This document shows positions 25,123-33,813 of a stretch of 64,000 nucleotides of DNA, in pieces. The notes under the pieces were generated by a model. It was not told the DNA's origin. It saw only the letters and a list, made by a program, of their open reading frames with translations, and made no database searches. Where the stretch lies: positions 310,001 through 374,000 of the forward strand of contig NZ_JBFNQN010000001.1 of the NCBI RefSeq assembly GCF_040796495.1, read 5' to 3'. Position numbers and translations under genes: made by a program. This stretch comes from Kineococcus endophyticus. Its GTDB lineage: Bacteria; Actinomycetota; Actinomycetes; Actinomycetales; Kineococcaceae. Within the stretch, counting starts at the first letter, position 1; each line of letters starts with the position of its first letter.

Positions 25123-26796
25123 TCAGCCGTGGGTCGTCTGCGACGTCCCGATCGCCGGGTTGTCCGCGCGGTCGAGCTCGTCGGCGTGCGCCTGACCGAG
25201 CTCGCTGTGGTGGTCGTGGTGCGCCGCGGCCAGTTCGGCCGGGGTGACCGGCTCCACGCGGTCCTCGAAGTAGAACTTCGAGAGGCGGCGCTGGACCTTG
25301 CCGACGATCGTGTCCGGGTTCCCGGCGTCGACGCGGTCCTCGATCTCCATGGGACGCAGCGAGTCGTGCTGGACGAGCGTCCAGCGCTCGAGGTCCGTCA
25401 GGGGAGCGTGGACCTCGATGAACTCGCCGTGCGGCAGGCGGACGATCCGCCCGGTCTCGCGACCGTGCAGCGCCTTCTCGCGGTCCTTGCGCTGCAGCCC
25501 GAGGCAGATGCGCTTGGTGACGACGAACGCGAGGGCCGGCAACGCGAACACGAGGACGCGCAGCGACCGCGTGATGTCGTTGATCGACAGGTTCATCATG
25601 TGGGCGATGATGTCGTTCCCGCCGGAGATCCAGAGCAGGATGTAGAACGTCAGCGCCATGACGCCGAGACCCGTGCGGGTCGGCTGGTTGCGCGGGCGGT
25701 CCAGCAGGTGGTGCTCACGACGGTCGCCCGTCGCGGCCTGCTCGATCCACGGGTAGAGGACCATCACGCCCATCGTCAGGAGGATGACGACCGTCGTGGG
25801 GATGAAGATGTTCATCGAGAACGTGAAGCCCCACAGCGTGAACTCGAACCACCCCGGCATGAGGCGGACCGCACCGTCGAGCCAGCCCATGTACCAGTCC
25901 GGCTGCGAACCGGCGGTCACGGGGGAGGGGTCGTACGCGCCGTAGGCCCAGATCGCGTTGATCTGCACCAGCGCCCCGAGGGCCGCGATGACGCCGAAGA
26001 CGATGAAGAAGAACCCACCGGCCTTCGCCATGTACACGGGGAACAGCGGGAAGCCGACGACGTTGTCCTCGGTCCGGCCGGGGCCGGGGTACTGGGTGTG
26101 CTTGTGCACGACGACCAGCATGAGGTGGACGGCGATCAGCGCCAGGATGACGGCCGGCAGCAGCAGGATGTGGATGGTGAAGAACCGCGGGATGAAGTCC
26201 GTCCCGGGGAACTCGCCACCGAACAGGAAGAAGCTGATGTAGCTGCCGACCACCGGGACGGCCAGGATGATCGCCTGCGCGATGCGGATCCCGGTGCCCG
26301 AGAGGAGGTCGTCGGGGAGGGAGTAGCCGGTGAAGCCCTCGAAGACGGCCAGGATGGCGAGGATCGAGCCGATGACCCAGTTGACCTCGCGCGGCTTGCG
26401 GAACGCGCCGGTGAAGAACACGCGGGCCATGTGGACGATCGTGGCGGCGACGAAGACCAGAGCCGCCCAGTGGTGGATCTGGCGCATGAGCAGCCCGCCG
26501 CGGATGTCGAACGACAACCGCAGGGAGGACTCGTACGCCTCGGAGACGTGCTGGCCCACGAGGGGGATGTACCCGCCCTGGTAGGTCGTCTCGGCCGCGC
26601 TCGGCTCGTAGAAGAACGTCAGGAACGTCCCGGTCAGGAGCAGGATCACGAAGCTGTACAGCGTGATCTCACCGAGCATGAACGACCAGTGGTCGGGGAA
26701 GATCTTCCGGGCGAACCCGTTGACGACCTTGCTCGCGCCGACGGTGTCGTCGGCGAAGTTGGCGACGCCACCCGCCGCCTTGTCGATGGTGCTCAT
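25123..26796 (-). CDS. qcrB: Menaquinol-cytochrome c reductase cytochrome b subunit
   Basis: A 557-aa membrane protein of the actinobacterial bcc complex. It binds two b hemes and carries both quinone sites. Heme-ligand His pairs lie in RQIHHWAALVFVAATIVHM and in IHILLLPAVILALIAVHL. The Qo-site segment corresponding to PEWY reads Q-P-D-W-Y-M-G-W. A long hydrophilic C-terminus (about residues 420-557) is the actinobacterial extension. ATG 26796 overlaps the qcrA stop by 4 nt. Confidence 0.95.
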   Translation of the reverse strand: MSTIDKAAGGVANFADDTVGASKVVNGFARKIFPDHWSFMLGEITLYSFVILLLTGTFLTFFYEPSAAETTYQGGYIPLVGQHVSEAYESSLRLSFDIRGGLLMRQIHHWAALVFVAATIVHMARVFFTGAFRKPREVNWVIGSILAILAVFEGFTGYSLPDDLLSGTGIRIAQAIILAVPVVGSYISFFLFGGEFPGTDFIPRFFTIHILLLPAVILALIAVHLMLVVVHKHTQYPGPGRTEDNVVGFPLFPVYMAKAGGFFFIVFGVIAALGALVQINAIWAYGAYDPSPVTAGSQPDWYMGWLDGAVRLMPGWFEFTLWGFTFSMNIFIPTTVVILLTMGVMVLYPWIEQAATGDRREHHLLDRPRNQPTRTGLGVMALTFYILLWISGGNDIIAHMMNLSINDITRSLRVLVFALPALAFVVTKRICLGLQRKDREKALHGRETGRIVRLPHGEFIEVHAPLTDLERWTLVQHDSLRPMEIEDRVDAGNPDTIVGKVQRRLSKFYFEDRVEPVTPAELAAAHHDHHSELGQAHADELDRADNPAIGTSQTTHG

Positions 26797-27824
26797 CCGC
26801 GCTCCCAGAAGCTCGGGCCCACGGCTTCGTGGAAGCCGCTCGTCGCCACCAGGTAACCCTCGTCGTCCACTGCGATCGGCAGCTGGGGGAGGGCCCGCTT
26901 GGCGGGGCCGAAGATCACCTTGCAGTCCTGCGTCAGGTCGAACGTCGACTGGTGGCAGGGGCACAGCAGGTGGTGGGTCTGCTGCTCGTACAGGGCCACG
27001 GGGCAGCCCATGTGGGTGCAGATCTTCGAGTAGGCGACGGTTCCGTCGACGCCCCACTCGTTCTGCTTCTCGCTCAGGAGGTCCTGCTCCAGCCGCATGA
27101 TGAGCACGGCGGACTTGGCCTTCTCGTTCAGGGGGTGGTCGACCTCTTCGATGCCTTCCGGCAGCACGTGGACGACCGAACCGAGGGTGACGTCCGCGGC
27201 GCGGATGCGACCGCCCTCGGGGTCCTTGGTGAGGTGCACGCCCTCCTTCCACATGGTCGTGGAGAGGTCGTCGCCCGGCAGCGGCCCGGTGTCGCGGAAG
27301 AAGAAGACCGCGGGGATCGGGAAGAGCGCCAGGGCCCCGATGAGGGTGTTGCGGATCAGCGGGCGGCGGCCCAGGCCGGCCTCGGCGGCACCTTCCTTCA
27401 GGAGCGCCACGGCCTCCTCGCGCTCGGCCGTCGTGCCGCGCTGGCGGTGGCGCATGTCGATGCGCTCGTCGTCGGGCATGAGGGTCTTGGCCCAGTGGAC
27501 CGCGCCGACGCCGAGGGCGAAGAGCGACAGGAACATCGACAGGCCGATGGCCTTCGTCGACCAGCTGACGCGGTCGAAGTCGCCGTTGTACTTGATCCCG
27601 ACGATCGAGACGATGATCCCGATCGAGCCGACGATCGACAGCAGCAGGAAGAACGCGACCTGACGCTCGGCGCGCTTGGCGGCCTGCGGGTCGGTGTCCC
27701 CCATGCGGTGCCGGTGCGGCGGCAGCCCCGGGTTCTCGAAGCGGTCGGGAACGCCGCCCTCGGGCTTGGCCAGGGTGGACCCCGGCTGCCCGTGCGCCTC
27801 CTCGGCGCGTTCGATGTCGCTCAT
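26793..27824 (-). CDS. qcrA: Menaquinol-cytochrome c reductase Rieske iron-sulfur subunit
   Basis: A 343-aa subunit. The 2Fe-2S ligands are visible in C-T-H-M-G-C-P-V and C-P-C-H-Q-S-T-F near residues 274-300. Three transmembrane helices precede the Rieske domain, as in other actinobacteria. The first 60 residues are hydrophilic and cytoplasmic. ATG 27824 has only a weak GGAG nearby and overlaps by 4 nt the stop of a 20-codon ORF between qcrC and qcrA, so translation may be coupled. Confidence 0.94.
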   Translation of the reverse strand: MSDIERAEEAHGQPGSTLAKPEGGVPDRFENPGLPPHRHRMGDTDPQAAKRAERQVAFFLLLSIVGSIGIIVSIVGIKYNGDFDRVSWSTKAIGLSMFLSLFALGVGAVHWAKTLMPDDERIDMRHRQRGTTAEREEAVALLKEGAAEAGLGRRPLIRNTLIGALALFPIPAVFFFRDTGPLPGDDLSTTMWKEGVHLTKDPEGGRIRAADVTLGSVVHVLPEGIEEVDHPLNEKAKSAVLIMRLEQDLLSEKQNEWGVDGTVAYSKICTHMGCPVALYEQQTHHLLCPCHQSTFDLTQDCKVIFGPAKRALPQLPIAVDDEGYLVATSGFHEAVGPSFWERG

Positions 27825-27883
27825 GCTCCCTGCCCGTCCGGTTCCTTCACGTTGCTCACTGCGGTGCTCACTGCGGTGCTCAT
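27821..27883 (-). CDS. Putative 20-aa coupling ORF between qcrC and qcrA
   Basis: ATG 27883 overlaps the qcrC stop by 1 nt (TGATG) and the TGA at 27821 overlaps the qcrA start by 4 nt (ATGA). The product would be 20 residues beginning MSTAVSTAVSN. Codons 2-9 come from a 12-bp tandem duplication (27854-27877). It fills the whole 58-nt gap, so ribosomes leaving qcrC could reach qcrA without detaching. The peptide itself may have no function; low confidence as a gene. Confidence 0.35.
   Translation of the reverse strand: MSTAVSTAVSNVKEPDGQGA
27854..27877. repeat. 12-bp tandem duplication in the qcrC-qcrA gap
   Basis: GCTCACTGCGGT occurs twice head to tail (27854-27865, 27866-27877), followed by a partial GCTCA. 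It encodes STAV twice in the small ORF. Confidence 0.85.
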
Positions 27884-28722
27884 CAGGAGGACTTCATCCC
27901 CAGCCACACCGAGACGCCGATGAGGGCGCCGATGCCGGCGATCCAGGCCACGAGGCCCTCGGACACCGGGCCCAGCGACCCCAGCGTCAGCCCGCCCGGG
28001 TCGACGCGGGTGTCCTCGCCGCCGCGGTCGGTCAGCCAGGCGATGATCGCCTTCTTGTCCTCGGAGCTGATGTTGTTGTCGTTGAAGACCGGCATCGACT
28101 GCGGGCCGGTCTGCATGGCCTCGTAGATGTGCTTGGCCGAGACGCCCGTCAGGTCCGGGGCGTACTTGCCGGCGGTCAGCGCGCCGCCCTTGCCCTGCGA
28201 GTTGTGGCACATGGCGCAGTTGGTGCGGAAGATCGCCGCGCCGCGCGCAACCTCCTCGTCCGAGACGCCGCTCGTGTCGAGCTGCTCCTCGGTCGGGATG
28301 GCCGGGCCGGGGGCGAGGGAGGCGATGTAGGCGGCCATCTGGTCGATCTGCTCCTGCGAGAAGCGGATCTTGTCGACCTCGGGGGCCTGGGCGCCGGACT
28401 GGGCCAGCGGCATGCGGCCGGAGCCGACCTGGAAGTCCACCGAGGCCGCACCCACGCCGATGAGGGAGGGGCCGGGGTTCTTCCCGTCGGTGACGCCGCC
28501 ACCCTGCGCGTTGATGCCGTGGCAGGTCGAGCAGTTGGCGAGGAAGAGCTTCTTGCCGGCCTCGATGTCGTCGGCCGAGGCCGTCGCGGTGGTCGCCTGG
28601 GCCTCGCGGGGAGACAGGGCCGCGTACAGGCCCCCGACGAGGAGCAGCGCCAACGCGATCAGCACGACGACGGCCATGGGGTGGCGCCGTCGCGCGCTGA
28701 GTGCGGTGAGGGTCCTGGTCAC
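27883..28722 (-). CDS. qcrC: Diheme cytochrome c subunit of the bcc complex
   Basis: A 279-aa membrane-anchored protein with an N-terminal signal anchor (VVVLIALALLLVGGLYAAL), two c-type heme sites (C-S-T-C-H near residue 63 and C-A-M-C-H near 176) and a C-terminal transmembrane helix. It replaces a soluble cytochrome c and passes electrons directly to the CuA site of CtaC in the actinobacterial supercomplex. GTG 28722 is 70 bp from the ctaE stop. Confidence 0.95.
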   Translation of the reverse strand: MTRTLTALSARRRHPMAVVVLIALALLLVGGLYAALSPREAQATTATASADDIEAGKKLFLANCSTCHGINAQGGGVTDGKNPGPSLIGVGAASVDFQVGSGRMPLAQSGAQAPEVDKIRFSQEQIDQMAAYIASLAPGPAIPTEEQLDTSGVSDEEVARGAAIFRTNCAMCHNSQGKGGALTAGKYAPDLTGVSAKHIYEAMQTGPQSMPVFNDNNISSEDKKAIIAWLTDRGGEDTRVDPGGLTLGSLGPVSEGLVAWIAGIGALIGVSVWLGMKSS

Positions 28723-28792
28723 GGTGCTGGTGCTCGCTTCCTACGGGGGCGTTCGGGACTGCGTGTGGGGAACGACGTCGAGAGCTCGTTCG

Positions 28793-29452
28793 TCACTTCA
28801 AGACGTAGATGACCGTGAAGAGGCCGATCCACACGACGTCGACGAAGTGCCAGTAGTACGAGACCACGATGGCGCTCGTGGCCTCCTGGTGGCCGAAGCG
28901 CTTGGAGGCGTAGGAGCGGCCGATGACCATGAGGAAGGCGATGAGCCCGCCGAAGACGTGGATGCCGTGGAAGCCGGTGGCGAGGATGAAGACCGAGCCG
29001 TAGGCGTTCGTGGCGATCGTCAGGCCCTCGTGCGCCAGCTCGGCGTACTCGAAGACCTGACCGGCGACGAAGAGGCCGCCGAAGATGTAGGTGAGGATGA
29101 ACCACTCCTGCATGCCCCACTTGGAGAACTGCAGCAGGCCCCCGGTGCGGCGCGGCTGGAAGCGCTCCGCGGCGAAGACGCCGAACTGGCACCAGAACGA
29201 CGAGATCACGAGGATCGTCGTGTTGACGCTCGAGAACGGGACGTTGAGCAGCTCCGGACCCGACTCCCACAGCGCCGGTGCCACGGAGCGGATCGTGAAG
29301 TACATGGCGAAGAGCCCGGCGAAGAACATCAGCTCGCTGGACAGCCACACGATCACGCCGACCGACACCATGTTGGGTCGGTTCACCGACCCGTGTGCAG
29401 GACTCGGGGTACTGCTCTGGACAGCCTGTGCACTCGCCACGGCGCCAATCAT
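28793..29452 (-). CDS. ctaE: Cytochrome c oxidase subunit III
   Basis: A 219-aa protein with five predicted helices, the short form typical of actinobacteria. Conserved segments include [36 protein letters not shown] and [18 protein letters not shown] 29452 is chosen because family similarity begins about 20 residues later and upstream in-frame sequence looks non-coding. It heads the ctaE-qcrC-qcrA-qcrB operon and joins the oxidase to the bcc complex genes, as in mycobacteria. Confidence 0.94.
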   Translation of the reverse strand: MIGAVASAQAVQSSTPSPAHGSVNRPNMVSVGVIVWLSSELMFFAGLFAMYFTIRSVAPALWESGPELLNVPFSSVNTTILVISSFWCQFGVFAAERFQPRRTGGLLQFSKWGMQEWFILTYIFGGLFVAGQVFEYAELAHEGLTIATNAYGSVFILATGFHGIHVFGGLIAFLMVIGRSYASKRFGHQEATSAIVVSYYWHFVDVVWIGLFTVIYVLK

Positions 29453-29758
29453 GCCCCACCCCTGGCGCGGTTCGCCGCTCGGGGACCGACAACGTGTCGT
29501 AGACCACCGTTCCGCCGGGTGGGGGAGGTTCGGCACACGGTGTGCGGAGGTCGTGCGCAGGGTGCCCGGGGCCGCTCGTCCGTGCGGGTGAGGGCCCCGG
29601 AAGTCAGGGGAACCTCAGTCCCGGATCACAGAACGGTCTCGATCTGCGACGGGTGTGCGCGGCGGGGCTCCCGACCCCGTCCGGGGCGTCCTCAGTAGGG
29701 TGCGGAGCGCTCCGGGGCCGCCGGGGCGCGCACCCCACCCGCAGGAGCCGAGGACGCC
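29453..29758. promoter_or_regulatory. Divergent ctaE / trpD intergenic region
   Basis: A 306-bp stretch with no credible gene. TAGGGT at 29696-29701 is the likely trpD -10, giving a leader of about 50 nt with an AGGAG/GAGG ribosome site. On the minus strand I see TTGTCGG near 29486-29492 but no matching TANNNT at the proper distance, so the ctaE promoter is not resolved. Confidence 0.4.
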
Positions 29759-30817
29759 ATGACCACCGCCGCACGCACGTGGGCCGGGCTGCTGACCGAG
29801 CTGCTCGCCGGTCACGACCTGACGGCGGAGCAGACCGGCTGGGCCATGGACCAGGTGATGCGCGGCGACGCGGGCGACGTCCAGCTCGCCGGCTTCCTGG
29901 TGGCGCTGCGGGCCAAGGGCGAGACGAGCCAGGAGCTGACCGGGCTGGCCGAGGCGATGCTCTCCCACGCGGTGCCGCTGTCCGTGCCGGGCCCGATCGT
30001 CGACCTCGTCGGCACCGGCGGGGACCGCGCCCACACCGTGAACATCTCCACGATGGGCTCGCTCGTCCTGGCCGGGGCCGGCCACCGCGTCGTCAAGCAC
30101 GGCAACCGGGCCGCGACGTCCGCCTCCGGCTCGGCCGACGTCCTGGAGGCCCTCGGCGTGCGGCTGGACCTGCCGCCGCGGCGGGTGGGGGAGCTGGCCG
30201 TCGAGGTCGGCATCACGTTCTGCTTCGCCCAGGTCTTCCACCCGGCCATGCGGCACGCCGCCGGCGCCCGCGGCGGGCTCGGCGTCCCCACGGCCTTCAA
30301 CGTCCTCGGCCCCCTGACGAACCCGGCGCGCGCCGGGGCCACGGCCGTCGGCGTCGCCGACCGCCGGATCGCCCCGCTCGTGGCCGACGTGCTGGCCGCC
30401 CGCGGCACCCAGGCCCTCGTCTTCCGCGGCGACGACGGCCTCGACGAGCTGACGAGCACGGGCCCCGCCCGCGTCTGGGTCGTCGACGGCGGCACCGTCA
30501 CCGAGGTCGGCCTGGACCCCGTCGCCCAGCTGGGGTTGGCGCCGACGACCCTGGCGGACCTGCGGGGCGCCGACGCCGCGCACAACGCCGGTGTCGTGCG
30601 GGACCTGCTGGCCGGCACCCGCGGGCCCGTCCGCGACGCCGTCGTCCTCAACGCCGCCGCCGCGCTCGTCGCCGCGGGCGTCCGGGCGCCGGGGGGTGCG
30701 GGGCCGGCCGAGGGGCTCGTGGACCACCTGGCCGAGGGCATGCGGCAGGCGTCGGCCGCGCTGGACTCCGGCGCGGCCGCCGACGTGCTCGACCGCTGGG
30801 TGCGGGCCTCCGCCTGA
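29759..30817 (+). CDS. trpD: Anthranilate phosphoribosyltransferase
   Basis: A 352-aa enzyme of tryptophan synthesis that joins anthranilate to PRPP. The PRPP/Mg motif V-G-T-G-G-D lies near residues 83-88, followed by [14 protein letters not shown] and [22 protein letters not shown]. The distal [16 protein letters not shown] segment is also intact. AGGAG and GAGG upstream support ATG 29759. No other trp genes are adjacent; the trpD/ctaE divergent arrangement is conserved in actinobacteria. Confidence 0.95.
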   Translation: MTTAARTWAGLLTELLAGHDLTAEQTGWAMDQVMRGDAGDVQLAGFLVALRAKGETSQELTGLAEAMLSHAVPLSVPGPIVDLVGTGGDRAHTVNISTMGSLVLAGAGHRVVKHGNRAATSASGSADVLEALGVRLDLPPRRVGELAVEVGITFCFAQVFHPAMRHAAGARGGLGVPTAFNVLGPLTNPARAGATAVGVADRRIAPLVADVLAARGTQALVFRGDDGLDELTSTGPARVWVVDGGTVTEVGLDPVAQLGLAPTTLADLRGADAAHNAGVVRDLLAGTRGPVRDAVVLNAAAALVAAGVRAPGGAGPAEGLVDHLAEGMRQASAALDSGAAADVLDRWVRASA

Positions 30818-30842
30818 CGCGCGCCCGGTGGGGCCTAGACGC

Positions 30843-31121
30843 TCAGTCGACGCCGAGGGCGAAGGCCGACTCCAGGTCGTGCCGGGAGTAGGCGCGGAAG
30901 GCGATGTTCGTCGTGGTCGAGACGACGCCCTCGACGCGGCTGATGCCGCCGGCGATGACGTCGGCCAGGTGCTCGTGCTCGCGCACCCGGACCATGACGA
31001 CGAGGTCGACGTCGCCCGTGACGGAGTACACCTCGCTGACGCCGTCGATCTCGGCGAGGGCCTGGGCGACCTCGGGGATGCGCCGGCCGTCGCAGGCCAC
31101 GTTGACGATGGCGGTGATCAC
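30843..31121 (-). CDS. Stand-alone Lrp/AsnC ligand-binding (RAM) protein
   Basis: A 92-aa protein consisting only of the RAM effector-binding domain of Lrp/AsnC regulators (NVACDGRRIPEVAQALAEIDGVSEVYSVTGDVDLVVMV, then SRVEGVVSTTTNIAFRAY). It has no helix-turn-helix, so it may bind amino acids or associate with another Lrp protein. GTG 31121 overlaps the upstream nuclease stop by 4 nt, yet TAGCCT also ends 7 nt upstream, so it may have both a coupled and a leaderless message. Confidence 0.85.
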   Translation of the reverse strand: MITAIVNVACDGRRIPEVAQALAEIDGVSEVYSVTGDVDLVVMVRVREHEHLADVIAGGISRVEGVVSTTTNIAFRAYSRHDLESAFALGVD

Positions 31122-32902
31122 GCGGGTGAGGCTACCGCCGTCGCCGCCAGTCGGCTCCGTGCCCAGCCCGCCCCGCGCACCGGGCACGTCCAGGGCGAGG
31201 TGTCCGGGTCCTGCACGGCGACGAGGCGCACCCCCGGCTGCTCGAGCCAGCCGAGGAGCGCGTCGGTCTCCTCCACCAGCAGGCCGGGGCGCCCCGGTCC
31301 GGGCGGGGCGACGACCTCGCCGGTGGCCCGCAGCGCCTCGATGTGCGGCATGGGATCGGACCCGCGCGGGGTCAGGCACGTCCCGGCCAGCCGCCCGTAG
31401 CGGATGAGCACGACCTCCCACCCGCCCGTCGGCCAGCCGGGCGTCGGCGCGCTGCGGCGGGCGGCGACGATCTCCGGGCTCGCCGCCACCGGGCCGCGCC
31501 GCTGGGCGCGGTCGGCGGCCTGCAGGAACGCCTCGAGGCGGTCGCGGGTGCCGGCGGCCTCCTCGTAGCGCTCCTGGGCGGCGAGGGTCGTCAGCCGCGC
31601 CCGCCCGTGCTCCAGCGTGGCGGCGGCGTCCTCGCGCAGGGCCCGGCGGACCTGCTCGACGACCTCGGCGTACGACTGCGCGTCCTGCCCGCCGCGCGCC
31701 GTGCCCAGGCAGGGCGCCCCGCAGCGGCCGATCTCGGCCAGCACGCAGGCTCCCTCCCCGTCGGCCTTCGGCACGCGCGGGATGCGCCGGGTGCACTGCC
31801 GCAGCGGGTGGACGTCGTGCAGCGCGGCGACGGCCAGCTCGGCCGTGCGGGCCGAGCGGAACGGTCCGAGGTACTCCGCGCCCTCGGCCGTGTCGTCGCG
31901 GACCTGCTTGACGAGGGAGAGGCGCGGCCACGCGTCGGCCGTGAGCTTGACCCAGGTGACCTTCTCGGGGGCCTTGGAGCGCCGGTTGTACGGCGGGGCG
32001 TGCTCGGCGATGAGGCGCAGCTCCCGCACACGCGCCTCCAGCGGCGTCTCGCACACGACCGGCACCACCGTCGTCGCCGCGCGGACCATCTCGGTCATGC
32101 GCGGGCGGCTCTCCGAGGCCGTGAAGTAGGACCGGACCCGGCGGTGCACGTCGACCGACGTCCCCACGTAGAGCACGCGGCCGACGGCGTCGCGGAACTG
32201 GTAGACCCCCGGCGCCGACGGCAGGCCGACGGCGAGGTGCTTCTTGGCCCGGCGGGCCGGGTTGACCGCCGTCGCGGTGAACGCCGCCAGGTCCTCCAGG
32301 GAGTGCACACCCCGGTTGCCCACCCGGGCCAGCAGCGCGTGCAGGACGTCGACCGTGGCGCGGGCGTCGTGCAGGGCGCGGTGGTCGGGGGTCGTGGTGG
32401 TGCCGAACAGGCGCGCGAGCGTCCCGAGCTTGCGGTTCGGCGCCTCGTCGCGGTCGACGAGCTGGCGCGCCAGCACGACGGTGTCCACGACCCGTGGACC
32501 CGGCCACGGGCGGCCGGTGAGGGTGCAGGCCGCCTTGAGGAAGCTGACGTCGTACGGGGCGTTGTGGGCGACCAGCACGGCCCCGCGGTCGAAGCCGGCG
32601 AACTCCAGGAAGCTCGGCAGCACCTCCGGCGTCGAGGGGGAGGCCGCCACCATCCGGTTGGTGATGCCGGTCAGGACCTGCACGAAGGCGGGGATGGGGG
32701 AGGCGGGCCGCACGAGCGTCTGGAACTCCCCGAGGACCTGACCGCCGCGGACCTTCACGGCGCCGATCTCGGTGATCTCCGCCCCCGACGGCGGCCCGCC
32801 GGTCGTCTCGAGGTCGAGGACGACGAAGGTCACGTCCGCCAGCGGCTGCCCGAGGTCCTCGAAGCTGGCCTGGAAGCTCGCGGGTGCGGTGGTGCCGGGC
32901 AT
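31118..32902 (-). CDS. DEDD exonuclease fused to GIY-YIG / UvrC-like nuclease (Rv2191-type)
   Basis: A 594-aa two-nuclease protein. Residues about 22-190 form a DnaQ-like 3'-5' exonuclease: first acidic motif V-L-D-L-E-T-T-G, later VAHNAPYDVSFL and the terminal H-x4-D in DHRALHDARATVD. A GIY-YIG domain begins near 228 (GVYQFRDAVGRVLYVGTSVDVHRRVRSYF), with the Cho/UvrC N-terminal layout and a cysteine cluster (QCTRRIPRV, GEGACVLAEIGRCGAPCLG). It resembles mycobacterial Rv2191. Incision plus trimming in DNA repair is the likely role. The promoter carries a DNA-damage-type motif. Confidence 0.9.
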   Translation of the reverse strand: MPGTTAPASFQASFEDLGQPLADVTFVVLDLETTGGPPSGAEITEIGAVKVRGGQVLGEFQTLVRPASPIPAFVQVLTGITNRMVAASPSTPEVLPSFLEFAGFDRGAVLVAHNAPYDVSFLKAACTLTGRPWPGPRVVDTVVLARQLVDRDEAPNRKLGTLARLFGTTTTPDHRALHDARATVDVLHALLARVGNRGVHSLEDLAAFTATAVNPARRAKKHLAVGLPSAPGVYQFRDAVGRVLYVGTSVDVHRRVRSYFTASESRPRMTEMVRAATTVVPVVCETPLEARVRELRLIAEHAPPYNRRSKAPEKVTWVKLTADAWPRLSLVKQVRDDTAEGAEYLGPFRSARTAELAVAALHDVHPLRQCTRRIPRVPKADGEGACVLAEIGRCGAPCLGTARGGQDAQSYAEVVEQVRRALREDAAATLEHGRARLTTLAAQERYEEAAGTRDRLEAFLQAADRAQRRGPVAASPEIVAARRSAPTPGWPTGGWEVVLIRYGRLAGTCLTPRGSDPMPHIEALRATGEVVAPPGPGRPGLLVEETDALLGWLEQPGVRLVAVQDPDTSPWTCPVRGAGWARSRLAATAVASPA

Positions 32903-32909
32903 GGGGCGG

Positions 32910-32933
32910 ACGCTAGGCGAGCGCTCCGACACG
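32910..32933 (-). promoter_or_regulatory. PafBC-type DNA-damage promoter of the DEDD/UvrC-like nuclease gene
   Basis: Minus strand: GTGTCGGAG, 8 nt, TAGCGT, then 7 nt to ATG 32902. This matches the spacing of the RecA-independent damage promoter (TTGTCRGTG-N8-TANNNT) with 7 of 9 motif positions. Confidence 0.6.
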
Positions 32934-32963
32934 ACCCCGCCGCGACACGCGGCGGACCGTCCG

Positions 32964-33593
32964 TCAGGGGGTCTGGAGGGCCGTGGCCGTCCGCACGACC
33001 CTGACCCAGGCGGCGAGGGCGACGCCGAGCACGGCGACCCCGAGGAGCTGGACCGTTCCCGCGGCCGGACCCACCCCGCCGCCCACCCAGCTGCTGGTGC
33101 TGGTCAGTGCCTGGCTCGCCACCCAGGTGCCCCACCACAGCGCCAGCGGGGGCCGGGGCAGCCGCCCCGGGTGGGCCGCGGCCGAGGCGGTCAGGGCGTC
33201 GCGGACGACCTGGAACGGGAACCACCAGCAGACGACGGGGACCATCCAGCCCGCCCACGCCCAGCCGCGCGAGCGGACGTGGTGGTGGAAGGGCGACATC
33301 CGCTCGGCGTTGCGGCGCACGCGCAGCAACCAGACGGAGGTGACGACGAGGGTCGCCAGCCAGCACACCGTCGACAGGGCGAAGACCTCGGGCGCGACGC
33401 CGAAGGCGCTCGTCGGATCGGCGCCGAAGGACGAGAGCGCCGTGAGGAGGTCCACCGCCACCACCACGGCCGACAGCACCAGGACCGCGGTGGCCAGGCC
33501 GCCGACGGGTTCGAGGGGGCCGGCCGGGGGCGGGGTGAGGACCCAGGGCGAGCCCGGGTCCGACTGCTGCCACGAAGCCTGCGGTCCGTCCAC
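32964..33593 (-). CDS. DUF4328 membrane protein
   Basis: A 209-aa protein with four predicted transmembrane helices. The loop LRVRRNAERMSPFHHHVRSRGWAWAGWMVPVVCWWFPFQVVRDAL is typical of actinobacterial DUF4328 proteins. The N-terminus is a short Pro/Gly-rich cytoplasmic region. GTG 33593 has GGGGGA 4-5 nt upstream. Function is unknown. It shares a 220-bp divergent region, containing a LexA box, with the small Cys protein gene. Confidence 0.78.
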   Translation of the reverse strand: MDGPQASWQQSDPGSPWVLTPPPAGPLEPVGGLATAVLVLSAVVVAVDLLTALSSFGADPTSAFGVAPEVFALSTVCWLATLVVTSVWLLRVRRNAERMSPFHHHVRSRGWAWAGWMVPVVCWWFPFQVVRDALTASAAAHPGRLPRPPLALWWGTWVASQALTSTSSWVGGGVGPAAGTVQLLGVAVLGVALAAWVRVVRTATALQTP

Positions 33594-33673
33594 GTGTCCC
33601 CCTCGTCGTCGGTCGTGACGACCGTAGCGAGCGTCCTGCCGGCGCGAACGGCGTTCCCGAGAGGGACCGGGTG

Positions 33674-33689
33674 CCTCAACGGGTTGAGG
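33674..33689. promoter_or_regulatory. Palindromic candidate operator
   Basis: CCTCAAC-GG-GTTGAGG, 7-bp perfect arms, in the DUF4328 / Cys-protein divergent region, 32 bp from the LexA box. No regulator can be named. Confidence 0.35.
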
Positions 33690-33720
33690 GGTGGGGTGGG
33701 CACGTCGCCGGCACGGCCCC

Positions 33721-33736
33721 TCGAACCCCTGTTCGA
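33721..33736. promoter_or_regulatory. LexA (SOS) box
   Basis: TCGAAC-CCCT-GTTCGA is an exact match to the Gram-positive/mycobacterial SOS consensus TCGAAC-N4-GTTCGA. It lies 77 bp before the small Cys-protein start and 127 bp before the divergent DUF4328 start. The rightward gene is the more likely target. Confidence 0.7.
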
Positions 33737-33741
33737 CCCTC

Positions 33742-33764
33742 GTGTCGGAGGTGGGTGCTTCAGT
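33742..33764 (+). promoter_or_regulatory. Degenerate damage-promoter motif next to the LexA box
   Basis: GTGTCGGAG (33742-33750), 8 nt, then TTCAGT. Spacing fits the PafBC-type promoter, but the hexamer lacks the conserved A of TANNNT. It would give a leader of about 45 nt before GTG 33814. Confidence 0.3.
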
Positions 33765-33813
33765 GCGCAGCACCGGTCGCGGTGGCCGGTCCTGACGAGC
33801 TGGAGGTCCCCCG

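Noticed and set aside
27821-28210. A 129-codon minus-strand frame over the end of qcrC
   Set aside because: Most of it is antiphase to the well-supported qcrC gene; only the last 20 codons between qcrC and qcrA are considered as a possible mini-ORF.
29453-29500. PafBC-type promoter before ctaE (TTGTCGG on the minus strand)
   Set aside because: No TANNNT hexamer follows at the required distance, unlike the four accepted sites.
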